Assembly: GCF_050268245.1 (NCBI RefSeq)
Contig: NZ_JBNNGK010000002.1
Coordinates: 310,001 to 374,000 of the forward strand
Direction of reading: 5' to 3'
DNA from: JBNNGK01 sp050268245
GTDB taxonomy: Bacteria; Pseudomonadota; Gammaproteobacteria; Enterobacterales; Enterobacteriaceae
Length of the DNA stretch: 64,000 nt
The notes below the pieces were generated by a model, which saw only the letters and a list, made by a program, of their open reading frames with translations, ran no database searches and had not been told where the DNA came from. Positions 25,680 through 34,289 of this stretch are shown in pieces (within the stretch, counting starts at the first letter, position 1; every line of letters starts with the position of its first letter). A program made the position numbers and the translations under genes.

Positions 25680-26031
25680 ATTTATCCCTGCTTTTCTCTA
25701 TTAAAAGACGCTGAACATTGATGCTATTACGGGTTCGTTTGCTGCCAGTTTTATCGCAGCGCAGAATTTTTACCAAGTTTGTGTGATGTATTTATGACAA
25801 AATATTTATTTCTACGCTAAGTGAGGAAAAAAAAGCAATAACGGCGCTAGCCAACCGCGGACAAGCCCGTAGCCTATCTTTACGATAAGGTGGCTTTTAT
25901 CACCTTGTGCCGCGGGAGTAGGTTGAGACTAACTCTCCCGATTTTCCGTATCATTGATCCCAAAAATCCCGATTTTCATCGGAAAGGGTGACAGGTAGCG
26001 TAATGCTATTGCTCACTATTCGGAGAAAATC
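25680..26031. other. 350-bp divergent regulatory region
   Basis: AT-rich leader of the porin gene to about 25830. Then a nested inverted repeat: CCGCGG (25855-25860) with CCGCGG (25910-25915) enclosing AAGGTG (25887-25892) and CACCTT (25901-25906). No gene seen. Binding sites of porin regulators are likely but I cannot define them. Confidence 0.45.
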
Positions 26032-26364
26032 ATGTCCACTCAGGAAAAACGTGCCACACGCTCAAAAACGGGCCAGCAAGCCTTTGCTGATATTGCGCCT
26101 AAGCTGGCGCAGCTTAGCGATAGCATTTTGTTCGACGATATCTGGCAACGCCCGCAGCTTACGCCTTACGAACGCAGTTTGATCACCGTAGCTGCGTTGG
26201 TGGCGCTGAACCGATTGGAACAGTTGCCCTTTCACCTGCAATTGGCACAGCGTAACGGTTTGAGCCGTGACCAACTCGCAGAAATCATGACGCATTTGGC
26301 GTTTTATGCCGGCTGGCCTGCGGCGGCATCGGCTGTGGCACGCCTGCGTGATTTGGAGGGCTAA
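26032..26364 (+). CDS. Carboxymuconolactone decarboxylase (AhpD-like) family protein
   Basis: 110 residues. CMD fold: ELTPYERSLITVAALVALNRLEQLPFHLQLAQRNGLSRDQLAEIMTHLAFYAGWPAA spans about 42-98. The catalytic CxxC of AhpD is absent, so it is nearer to the decarboxylase-type branch. Five bases before a tautomerase gene, an often-seen pair. Substrate unknown. Confidence 0.87.
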   Translation: MSTQEKRATRSKTGQQAFADIAPKLAQLSDSILFDDIWQRPQLTPYERSLITVAALVALNRLEQLPFHLQLAQRNGLSRDQLAEIMTHLAFYAGWPAAASAVARLRDLEG

Positions 26365-26368
26365 CAGC

Positions 26369-26734
26369 ATGCCGTTTACTCGAATAGCGTTACAGCGTGG
26401 AAAATCATCAGCCTATTTGCAGATTTTATCAGCAACCCTCCATCAAGCATTAGTTGAGGCATTCGAGGTGCCGCCAGACGATAAGTTTCAGGTTATCGAT
26501 CAATACGCACCTGGCGAGTTGATTTATGACCAACACTACCTAGGGGGGCCTCGTTCAGAAAATTATGTGTTGTTTTACATCACCGTGGGTAAGCCGCGTG
26601 ATGCGGCAACCAAGCAACGTTTTTACCAACGACTGGCGGCGTTACTACAACAAAACCTGCAATTGAGACCCGAGGATGTGATGGTGATCGTGGTCACATC
26701 GCAGTTGGAAGACTGGTCGTTTAGTACCCGTTAA
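26369..26734 (+). CDS. Tautomerase family protein
   Basis: 121 residues from ATG 26369, giving MPFTRIAL with Pro2 as the catalytic N-terminal proline after Met removal. An upstream in-frame ATG (26306) lies inside the previous gene and would bury this proline. The block NYVLFYITVGKPRDAATKQRFYQRLAALL is typical of the YolI-like tautomerases. Cotranscribed with the CMD gene. Confidence 0.85.
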   Translation: MPFTRIALQRGKSSAYLQILSATLHQALVEAFEVPPDDKFQVIDQYAPGELIYDQHYLGGPRSENYVLFYITVGKPRDAATKQRFYQRLAALLQQNLQLRPEDVMVIVVTSQLEDWSFSTR

Positions 26735-26906
26735 CGTGCAAGCTCGTCCGGCCAGTCCTCCAACTGAGACGGTTTAATGCCATACCCATTCTTAACGGTA
26801 ACCTGTAGGGCGACGCGCCATGTTGCTGAGATGCCGATAACGCGGGCTGACTGAGCGGGCGGTCTGTGGGACAATAGCGCCATCATTTCGTTACGATATA
26901 CAGTGA

Positions 26907-29108
26907 ATGGCGCTCTCCTCTTCAGTAAAAGATCAAATCGGCCGATGGTACAAAGCGCTGCAACAGCAAATACCGGATTTTATTTCCCGTGCGCCGCAGC
27001 GGCAAATGATAGCCGAAGTGGCGAAAACCTTGGCAGGTGACTATCCGCGCCACTTGGCGATCGAAGCGCCGACCGGCGTGGGTAAAACCTTGTCGTACTT
27101 GATTCCCGGCATCGCTGTGGGCCGCGACGAAGGCAAACCGTTGGTCGTCAGCACGGCCAACGTGGCGTTACAGGATCAAATCTTCAGTAAAGATTTACCG
27201 CTGCTAAAGAAGATCATTCCCGATTTAAAATTCACCGGGGCGTTTGGTCGCCGCCGCTATGTCTGCCCGCGTAATCTGGCCGCCATGAGCACCGACGTGG
27301 CTGAACAGGGCGATCTGATGCTGTATCTGGATGAAGATGAGTTGGTGCCGTCAAACGGCGAAGAGCAGGCGCTGTGCCAAAAACTGTCTACATCACTCAG
27401 CCGTCATGAGTGGGATGGGCTACGCGATCATTATGCATTATCGATTGACGATAAACTGTGGTCTAAGTTGAGTACCGATAAAGCTAACTGTTTGGGTCGC
27501 AATTGCCACTATATTCGTGAATGTCCGTTTTATCTCGCCCGTAAGGAAATTGAGAGTGCCGATGTGGTGGTGGCAAACCATGCGCTGGTGATGGCGGCGT
27601 TGGAAAGTGAATCGGTACTGCCGAATCCGAAAGAGTTACTGTTAGTGTTGGATGAAGGCCATCATCTGCCGGATGTCGCACGTGATGCACTGGAAATTGA
27701 AGGTGAAATTACTGCGTTGTCCACCAACTTACAGCTCGACCTGATCGTACGGCAGGTTGAGCAGTGTATGGTGCAATACCGGCCGAAAAACCCGCCGGGG
27801 CTGTCCAATACGGAACGTTTGAAAAACCACTGCGAAGAGCTGCGTGAACTGGTGCAAACCTTTGAGCACTTGGTTAGCGCCTACCTGCCGGGCGACAGCG
27901 TAGAGGCGGAATACCGCTTTGAAATGGGGGCATTACCGCCTGAGATGGTGGAGGTGTGCGCCCGGTTGTTTAAGCTGACCGATGCACTACGCGGCCTGAC
28001 GGAGTTCATTCTTAACGATCTCTCTGAGCAAACCGGCAAGCATGACATTGTGCGTTTGCATCGCACCCTTTTGCAGGTCAGCCGTACGTTAGGCTATCTG
28101 GAGGCAATGACCAAGCTGTGGAAGCTGGCCGCGTTAGATAAATCGTCCAATGCGCCGATCTCAAAGTGGGTGACGCGTGAGCAGCGCGATAATGTCACGC
28201 ACCTGTATCTGCATTGTGTGGGGATTCGCGTGAGCGATCAGTTAGAAAAGCTGCTATGGCGTAACGTGCCGCATGTGGTGGTGACGTCGGCGACCTTGCG
28301 CTCACTCAACAGTTTCGCCCGTTTGCAAGAAATGAGCGGGCTGAATGAGAAAGCCGGTGATCGTTTCGCGGTGTTGGCTTCACCGTTCAACCATGTTGAG
28401 CAGGGCAAGATTGTTATTCCGAACATGGCATTCGAACCCTCGATCGCTAATGAAGCGGAACATCTGGAAGAAATGGCACGCTTCTTTCGTGCGCAGGTGG
28501 CGGGCGGGCAGCATAAAGGCATGCTGGTTCTGTTTAGTAGCAACCGGGCGATGCAAACCTTCCTCAGCTATGTCAGCGATCTACGTTTGATGCTGCTGGT
28601 ACAAGGCGACCAGCCACGTTATCGGCTGGTGGAGGAGCACCGCAAGCGGGTGGAAAAAGGCGTTGCCAGCGTGTTGATTGGCCTGCAGTCGTTCGCGGAA
28701 GGGCTGGATCTGAAAGGTGAGTTACTGACCCAGGTGCATATTCATAAAATCGCGTTTCCGCCGATCGACAGCCCGGTAATCCTCACCGAAGGTGAATGGT
28801 TGAAAACCCTGAAGCGCTACCCGTTTGAAGTGCAGAGTTTGCCCAGCGCGTCGTTTAATTTAATCCAGCAGGTGGGGCGGTTGATCCGCAGCAACGCCTG
28901 CCGGGGTGAGATCGTGATTTACGATCGTCGTTTGCTTACTAAAAGCTACGGTTCGCGCCTGTTGGCGGCGTTACCGGTATTTCCGATCGAGCAGCAAGCG
29001 GTGCCGGCGGCGGATAAAGCACACGTTATGGCGCTGAAATCGGCCGCTGATGCCGCGAAAAAACAGAAAAAATCGGCCAATCCGTTTGCCCGTCGGCGTC
29101 GACGCTAA
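26907..29108 (+). CDS. dinG: ATP-dependent DNA helicase DinG
   Basis: 733 residues, an XPD-like superfamily 2 helicase with 5'-3' polarity that resolves R-loops and D-loops. Walker A APTGVGKT at about 54-61; Fe-S ligands Cys120, Cys195, Cys200 and Cys206, matching the E. coli spacing; motif II LDEGHH at about 247-252 (DEGH as in E. coli); motif VI QQVGRLIRS. In E. coli it is SOS-controlled and lies next to ybiB. Here a toxin-immunity pair separates the two. Confidence 0.96.
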   Translation: MALSSSVKDQIGRWYKALQQQIPDFISRAPQRQMIAEVAKTLAGDYPRHLAIEAPTGVGKTLSYLIPGIAVGRDEGKPLVVSTANVALQDQIFSKDLPLLKKIIPDLKFTGAFGRRRYVCPRNLAAMSTDVAEQGDLMLYLDEDELVPSNGEEQALCQKLSTSLSRHEWDGLRDHYALSIDDKLWSKLSTDKANCLGRNCHYIRECPFYLARKEIESADVVVANHALVMAALESESVLPNPKELLLVLDEGHHLPDVARDALEIEGEITALSTNLQLDLIVRQVEQCMVQYRPKNPPGLSNTERLKNHCEELRELVQTFEHLVSAYLPGDSVEAEYRFEMGALPPEMVEVCARLFKLTDALRGLTEFILNDLSEQTGKHDIVRLHRTLLQVSRTLGYLEAMTKLWKLAALDKSSNAPISKWVTREQRDNVTHLYLHCVGIRVSDQLEKLLWRNVPHVVVTSATLRSLNSFARLQEMSGLNEKAGDRFAVLASPFNHVEQGKIVIPNMAFEPSIANEAEHLEEMARFFRAQVAGGQHKGMLVLFSSNRAMQTFLSYVSDLRLMLLVQGDQPRYRLVEEHRKRVEKGVASVLIGLQSFAEGLDLKGELLTQVHIHKIAFPPIDSPVILTEGEWLKTLKRYPFEVQSLPSASFNLIQQVGRLIRSNACRGEIVIYDRRLLTKSYGSRLLAALPVFPIEQQAVPAADKAHVMALKSAADAAKKQKKSANPFARRRRR

Positions 29109-29499
29109 GCCAATCGCCGTGGGTTATTCGCTGTCGAGATAGGGAAGATCCGCGTTTTGCTTTGATGAACGCCACGTGAACTGGCCTACTGATATCGCCA
29201 GTTGATAACGGTATACCGCTTGGATGCCGTTGCGGCCGTATGCCCGGTGGTCGGAAGAAACATTATCGGCTCAGCCATTTTATTCAAACTGTTTACCAAG
29301 TCCGTTATTCGGGAAGCGTGGTGGTGGGGGCGTCGTGGCCTAAGCCTTCGGAACGCCTTCGCTATGCTAGGCCCAGAGATCTCGGGTCATCAATCTCAAT
29401 AAAATGATCGTTTTTATCCGGCTTTCTTTGTCTGATTGATTTTTAAACGGTTTGGTCTAAAACTATCTGTAATGAAAATGGAATCAAGGCAGACAACGG
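29109..29499. other. 390-bp stretch between dinG and the toxin gene
   Basis: A 7-bp hairpin AACTGGC/GCCAGTT near 29178-29203 could end dinG transcription, though without a T-run. A 66-codon frame inside has no similarity I recognise. Otherwise non-coding. It marks the left border of the accessory insertion in the dinG-ybiB backbone. Confidence 0.5.
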
Positions 29500-30570
29500 A
29501 TGTTCACGCTTTATATGAAATGGGATGCCAGACTGGTGCTCGCCCCCGAAGATATCCAGTTCATACTCTCACCCAGAAGTGCCATGGAGCTGGCCTGCAT
29601 TTTTTATGAACTGGATTACCTGCAATACCCTCAACAACGCATATGCCGCCACAGTGTTCCGCAAAGACGCGAAGCGGCTTATTGCAATAATTCAGCAACG
29701 TCTTACAAACGCAAACACCGGGCACAATGCGATAAACTTTTCGATGATGTGCAATGGCAGCTTGAGCTTGGCTGGATGATCGGTGTGGACACCAGCGCTG
29801 AATGGGATTATCGGCGTAACCCATTTTATTTCGATGCAGACAGTAACCTGATTTATGATTGCTTTATGGGTCACGGCTGCGAGATGTTCCCGCGGGAAGT
29901 GCGTGAAATCTACGAATACACGCTTGATAAACATCGGGGCAGAAAGCCCGCTCCGACAGTTAAACAACACTATTTCGGTGCTCCGGTACAGCATGCTCAG
30001 GCGGCGAAAACCATCAACAGCAAGGCGGCTGGGCGGCTTCTGGCCGCTGGCGGTATTTATAACGGCAACATCGAGGGATTCCATAAGGCTGCACAACAGC
30101 TCGGTGGTGATGCGCCAGACGGTTACGATCAGGTCATGGATAACAAAGGGTTACTCATTGCTGGGGCATCTGCCGTGGCCGGGCTTGGGCTTGGTCGACT
30201 TGGTACCGTTAGCGAGTTAGAAGAACTGTCTGCTTTATCAAAAGCACCTAAGCCATTCCCATCAAAATTTGTTAATTTTGAACCCCGGCAACTACAGAAA
30301 AAATTCAAACATGCAGTAGATTTTAACGTCTCAGGTAATCCAAACACTGTAGGTCTGAAGTCATTTGAGCATGCACTGAAAGAGCACATTGATGATCCAT
30401 TGACACAGAAAATTACGGGAAAGTATCGATGGGACCTGAATGTTTATCATTACTACAACCCTGAAACTAAACTTAATGTAATGACCAAATCGGATGGCAA
30501 TTTCATTTCTGGATGGAAGCTGTCTGAAACTCAACAGCTCGATTTAATAGGTGAAGGTAATGTCTTTTAA
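29500..30570 (+). CDS. Polymorphic toxin with C-terminal colicin D-type tRNase domain
   Basis: 356 residues. The last 90 or so match the colicin D tRNase, which cuts the anticodon loop of arginine tRNAs: KFKHAVDFNV, then THE pair KYRWDLNVYHYYNPETKLNVMT and FISGWKLS. Lys268, His271, Ser337 and Trp339 have the spacing of the colicin D active-site residues Lys608, His611, Ser677 and Trp679 (known from structural work). A hydrophobic Gly/Ala linker (GLLIAGASAVAGLGLGRL, about 215-235) precedes it. The first 200 residues are not recognised: no signal peptide, TonB box, PAAR, Rhs or filamentous haemagglutinin repeat. The coding sequence becomes AT-rich toward the toxin end, a sign of transfer. Delivery route unknown. 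Confidence 0.85.
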   Translation: MFTLYMKWDARLVLAPEDIQFILSPRSAMELACIFYELDYLQYPQQRICRHSVPQRREAAYCNNSATSYKRKHRAQCDKLFDDVQWQLELGWMIGVDTSAEWDYRRNPFYFDADSNLIYDCFMGHGCEMFPREVREIYEYTLDKHRGRKPAPTVKQHYFGAPVQHAQAAKTINSKAAGRLLAAGGIYNGNIEGFHKAAQQLGGDAPDGYDQVMDNKGLLIAGASAVAGLGLGRLGTVSELEELSALSKAPKPFPSKFVNFEPRQLQKKFKHAVDFNVSGNPNTVGLKSFEHALKEHIDDPLTQKITGKYRWDLNVYHYYNPETKLNVMTKSDGNFISGWKLSETQQLDLIGEGNVF

Positions 30571-30859
30571 TCAACGTGAACTGGCCATTTTGGCTCTAAT
30601 CGACTTGTTTGTTTCGGGGAATATGAAAGCCCCCGAATTTGAAAAACAATACGTTGCATCATGGCGCGAATACAGAGACTGTTACGAGCCGAAAAACCGA
30701 GACAAAGCTATGCAACGCTATTTTGATTCGGTTTTTTCAGCGGTAGATACATACTGCGCTGACCCTGACTTAATCGACGAAGATGATTTAGACGATCAAG
30801 GCTTACTAAACACTATTTCGATCCTTAAAGCGTCGTGGGAAGAGTCCATATTGGCTTAG
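30560..30859 (+). CDS. Colicin D-type immunity protein
   Basis: 99 residues from ATG 30560, which overlaps the toxin stop by 11 bases and has GGTGAAGG upstream. Small acidic helical protein (LIDLFVSGNMKAPEFEKQYVASWREYRD ... DPDLIDEDDLDDQGLLN) in the style of the colicin D immunity family, which blocks the positively charged tRNase active site. Overlap with the toxin supports coupled synthesis. Confidence 0.82.
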   Translation: MSFNQRELAILALIDLFVSGNMKAPEFEKQYVASWREYRDCYEPKNRDKAMQRYFDSVFSAVDTYCADPDLIDEDDLDDQGLLNTISILKASWEESILA

Positions 30860-31079
30860 TATTTAGACGATTCACTATAACTTCCATTGCCGGCCTCTGT
30901 GGAACAAGCTGGGCGTTGTCATATGGCGAGTTGAGTATACAAATGCCGATCGCCACTGTTAGCCGCCATGGAAGCCTTTATCGTCCTCCTGCGATTAACT
31001 CGCCGTAGCGCCGATAGCGGAGGTTGAGCGCTATGCTGGATAGGGTATGCTAAGCAAAATCGTATCTGGGGGCGTTGTC

Positions 31080-32033
31080 GTGGATTACACCAAAATTATC
31101 AAAGAAATAGGTCGCGGAAAAAACCATGCGCGCGATTTGGATCGCGAAACCGCGTATCACCTGTATCAGGCGATGTTGGCCGGCGAAGTGCCGGAGCTGG
31201 AACTGGGGGGCGTGTTGATTGCCATGCGCATCAAAGGTGAGGCCGAAGCGGAAATGCTCGGTTTCTATCAGGCGATGCAGCAGCAGGTGCTACGGTTGCA
31301 CAAACCGCAGGGGCGACCGATGCCGGTGGTGTTGCCAAGTTATAATGGGGCGCGTAAGCAGGCGAATCTCACGCCATTGCTGGCGCTACTGTTATCGCGT
31401 GTCGGGTTGCCGGTGGTGGTGCACGGTGTGCTTGATGACCACACCCGCGTGACCAGCGCAGAAATTTTCCAAGCGTTAGGTGTGCCGTGGTCGGAAGAGG
31501 CTGCCCACGCGCAGCAGCGCTTGGATAACGGCGAGCCGGTGTTTATGCCGGTATCTACGCTGTCAGCGCCGCTCGAACGCCAATTGGGCTTGCGTTGGCG
31601 TATGGGCGTGCGCAACAGTGCGCATACCTTGGCCAAATTGGCGACACCGTTTGGTGATGACGATGTGCTACGCCTTGCTAGCGTTTCGCACCCGGAATAC
31701 GTCGGCCGCGTGGCGTCTTTCTTCCGCCAGATTGACGGGCGTGGTTTATTGATGCAGGGCACCGAGGGTGAGGCGTACGCCAATCCGCAGCGTAGCCCGC
31801 AGATTCATTACATCGTGAAGGGCGAACAGCGAGTCTTGTTGGAACGCCCGGCGCAGGATGAGGTGCCAACATTACCGACGGCGAAAGATACGGAGACCAC
31901 CGCCCGTTGGATCGAACGTTGTCTGGCCGGGGAAGTAGCGATCCCGCGCGCGTTGGCTCGCCAGGTCGCCTGCTGCCTGTTGGCCACCGGCGAGGTCAGC
32001 ACCTTGGAACAAGGGTTGGCGCGTTTAGCCTAA
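31080..32033 (+). CDS. ybiB: YbiB, TrpD2-like DNA-binding protein
   Basis: 317 residues from a GTG start at 31080 with a G-rich site upstream; E. coli YbiB begins DYRKIIKEIGRGKNHARDL, matching VDYTKIIKEIGRGKNHARDL here. Glycosyltransferase family 3 fold (PSYNGARKQANLTPLLALLL, RWRMGVRNSAHTLAKLATPF). Known in E. coli as a LexA-controlled nucleic acid-binding protein lacking phosphoribosyltransferase activity. Normally directly after dinG. Confidence 0.92.
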   Translation: MDYTKIIKEIGRGKNHARDLDRETAYHLYQAMLAGEVPELELGGVLIAMRIKGEAEAEMLGFYQAMQQQVLRLHKPQGRPMPVVLPSYNGARKQANLTPLLALLLSRVGLPVVVHGVLDDHTRVTSAEIFQALGVPWSEEAAHAQQRLDNGEPVFMPVSTLSAPLERQLGLRWRMGVRNSAHTLAKLATPFGDDDVLRLASVSHPEYVGRVASFFRQIDGRGLLMQGTEGEAYANPQRSPQIHYIVKGEQRVLLERPAQDEVPTLPTAKDTETTARWIERCLAGEVAIPRALARQVACCLLATGEVSTLEQGLARLA

Positions 32034-32155
32034 ATCCCCGCAGGCGGCGGGGGCCTCAGCGTTTTAGCTGGGGCGTAACCCCGCTGTGAAGCGACTTGTT
32101 TTACACCTGATGACTCAGCCGAACTGCAGATGAATTGCCCGGTCAGTCGCCTGCG

Positions 32156-32794
32156 TCATGATGGGCGCGCATCGGGCCGCACTAAATCAAAGCGGTGTTG
32201 TTCTGAAATGGAATAATAGGCCGTTGGCCCACCGGCGCGTAAGATCGGCTGGGCGGCGGCCGTTTGATAAATGCCGTGTTGATCCAACAGCGCGTGGTCG
32301 ATATGCACCGCCACCACTTCGCCTAACACCAGCCAGGTTTCTACCTGTTCCCCGGTTGCCGTTTGTAATTGAATACATTGGGTGAGTTTACATTCAAAAT
32401 GGACGGGGCTTTCCGCTACGCGATCGACGCAAACTTTGCGCCCCGGCAGCGGGGTGACACCCGCGAAGGCAAACTCATCAGCGTCACGCGGCAGCGTTGC
32501 AGAGCTGTTGTTCATCGCTTCGGCTAAGGGGCGTGTCGCTAGGTTCCAGACAAACTCACCGGTTTCCACGATGTTTGCCACGCTGTCTTTCCAGCCTGAA
32601 CTGGCGAAGCCAATAATCGGTGGGCGGTAATTGAAACAGTTGAAGAAACTGTAGGGCGCGAGATTGCGCTGCCCGGCGGCGCTGACGGAGGCAATCCAGC
32701 CAATCGGTCGTGGCCCGATGATAGCATTCAGCGGATCGTGCGGCAGGCCGTGCCCCGCTGCCGGTTCGTAGTAATAACGAGATTCACTGCTCAT
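32156..32794 (-). CDS. Flavin reductase-like (FMN-binding split barrel) protein
   Basis: 212 residues from the ATG read from 32794 (AGGATC upstream). Flavin_Reduct domain: GPRPIGWIASVSAAGQRNLAPYSFFNCFNYRPPIIGFAS at about 27-65, and CIQLQTATGEQVETWLVLGEVVAVHID. Members bind FMN and reduce it with NAD(P)H, or are orphan flavoproteins. Divergent from rlmF, 84 bases apart. Partner unknown. Confidence 0.87.
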   Translation of the reverse strand: MSSESRYYYEPAAGHGLPHDPLNAIIGPRPIGWIASVSAAGQRNLAPYSFFNCFNYRPPIIGFASSGWKDSVANIVETGEFVWNLATRPLAEAMNNSSATLPRDADEFAFAGVTPLPGRKVCVDRVAESPVHFECKLTQCIQLQTATGEQVETWLVLGEVVAVHIDHALLDQHGIYQTAAAQPILRAGGPTAYYSISEQHRFDLVRPDARPS

Positions 32795-32878
32795 AATGAT
32801 CCTTTCATTGATAAACCTGAGGTTTATTTTGACGGGTTTGTTACAGGCTGCAAGTTTGGTGGGGGGATATGTTATCTT

Positions 32879-33877
32879 ATGCAGCAGAACCCGCCAGAAA
32901 GAGTCCCTCAGGTGCAAAAAAAGAAAACCTTCCCGTTGCAGAAAAAAGGTCTGCATCCCCGTAATCGCCACCGTTCACGCTATGATTTTCCGGCGTTGAT
33001 TGCCAGTTGCCCGGCGTTGGAACCGTTTGTGAAGCCCAACCAGTGGGGCGATGTTTCGGTGGATTTCGCCGATCCGGCCGCCGTGAAAATGCTCAACCGC
33101 GCGTTGTTGCAACATTTTTACGGCATTGAACATTGGGATATTCCCGCGGATTATTTGTGTCCACCGATCCCCGGCCGTGCGGATTATCTGCATCATTTGG
33201 CGGATTTGCTGGCCACCAGCAACGGCGGTGAGATCCCGCGTGGCAAGGGCGTCGCGATTCTGGATGTGGGCATTGGTGCCAACTGTATTTATCCGATCGT
33301 TGGCCTGCGGGAATATGGCTGGCGTTTCACCGGTTCGGAGATCGATCCTGTTTCACTGAACTCGGCCAAAATGATTGTTGCCATGAACCCGACGCTGAAA
33401 AATAGTGTGCGGCTGCGGTTGCAAAAACAGCCGGAACGTATTTTCGATGGCATTATCGGTGTGGCCGAGCGCTTTGACGCAACGCTGTGTAACCCACCGT
33501 TCCACGCTTCAGAACAGGAAGCGCGAGCCAGCACCCGACTGAAGCTGCATAAGCTGGGCAAAGGCAACGTTGCTGACACACCGGTTCAGAACTTTGGGGG
33601 GAAGAATAACGAACTCTGGTGCGAAGGGGGCGAGGAAGCCTTCGTGCGTAAGATGGTGGAAGAGAGCGTCGCCAAGGCGCAAAATTGCCTGTGGTTTACT
33701 TCGCTCATCTCGAAGCATACGACGCTGCCTGCAATTTATCATGCGCTGAAACTGGCGGGTGCAGAAGAGGTTCGCACTATCGACATGGCGCAAGGGCAGA
33801 AAATCAGCCGCTTTGTTGCTTGGTCGTTCCACAATGCGCAGCAGCAAGCCGCTTGGGCGGCAGAACGCTGGGATTGA
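32879..33877 (+). CDS. rlmF: 23S rRNA (adenine(1618)-N(6))-methyltransferase RlmF
   Basis: 332 residues from ATG 32879; GTG 32912 is an alternative start nearer to the E. coli length. Class I SAM-dependent fold: ILDVGIGANCIYPIVGLREYGWRFTGSEID, and the catalytic N6-adenine motif NPPFH. The start of the conserved part, KKGLHPRNRHRSRYDF, matches E. coli RlmF. Modifies A1618 of 23S rRNA. In E. coli also beside ybiO. Confidence 0.93.
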   Translation: MQQNPPERVPQVQKKKTFPLQKKGLHPRNRHRSRYDFPALIASCPALEPFVKPNQWGDVSVDFADPAAVKMLNRALLQHFYGIEHWDIPADYLCPPIPGRADYLHHLADLLATSNGGEIPRGKGVAILDVGIGANCIYPIVGLREYGWRFTGSEIDPVSLNSAKMIVAMNPTLKNSVRLRLQKQPERIFDGIIGVAERFDATLCNPPFHASEQEARASTRLKLHKLGKGNVADTPVQNFGGKNNELWCEGGEEAFVRKMVEESVAKAQNCLWFTSLISKHTTLPAIYHALKLAGAEEVRTIDMAQGQKISRFVAWSFHNAQQQAAWAAERWD

Positions 33878-34289
33878 ATAGACAAGCGCCGGTGACAGCA
33901 TCGGCGCTAACAAATTGTTCACAATTTCCTTTCATTTTCCGCGCGTTAGGTTATTCTCAACTTGGTTATTCATTATTCATTATTCTTATTGTTATCCAAT
34001 AATTAAATTAGTAATTACTTACGTTTATTATTTTATTTACGGTTAATTAGGCTGCCTGTAGGAAAAGAGGATCTTTTCTCTCAGGCCGTCATGCGTTAGT
34101 GAGTGGGCTAAACGCGAAACAACATCCCCGTCATACTTTTCGCTACTGCTGGGTTGGTTGTACATATTTATCCGAGTGACTTACGCGTGTAAGCATTGGG
34201 ATGTATTTGCTTACCACCGTGATGCGACGCGAATTATCGGGGGGATAAAACTTGCTGAATGTTCATCACCTGTCAGAGGATGCCCACTT
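33878..34289. other. 410-bp non-coding stretch
   Basis: Strongly AT-rich at 33960-34050 with a short run of the repeat TTATTCA. No gene or terminator that I can support. The promoter of the chemoreceptor-like gene should be in the right part. Confidence 0.45.

Noticed and set aside
26887..26903. LexA box for dinG
   Set aside because: Only a half-site ACAG at 26900-26903 is present; the partner CTGT is missing at the right distance, so I do not call it although dinG is SOS-controlled in E. coli.
29202..29402. 66-codon frame between dinG and the toxin
   Set aside because: No domain, poor start site, and overlap with hairpin-forming sequence; treated as non-coding.
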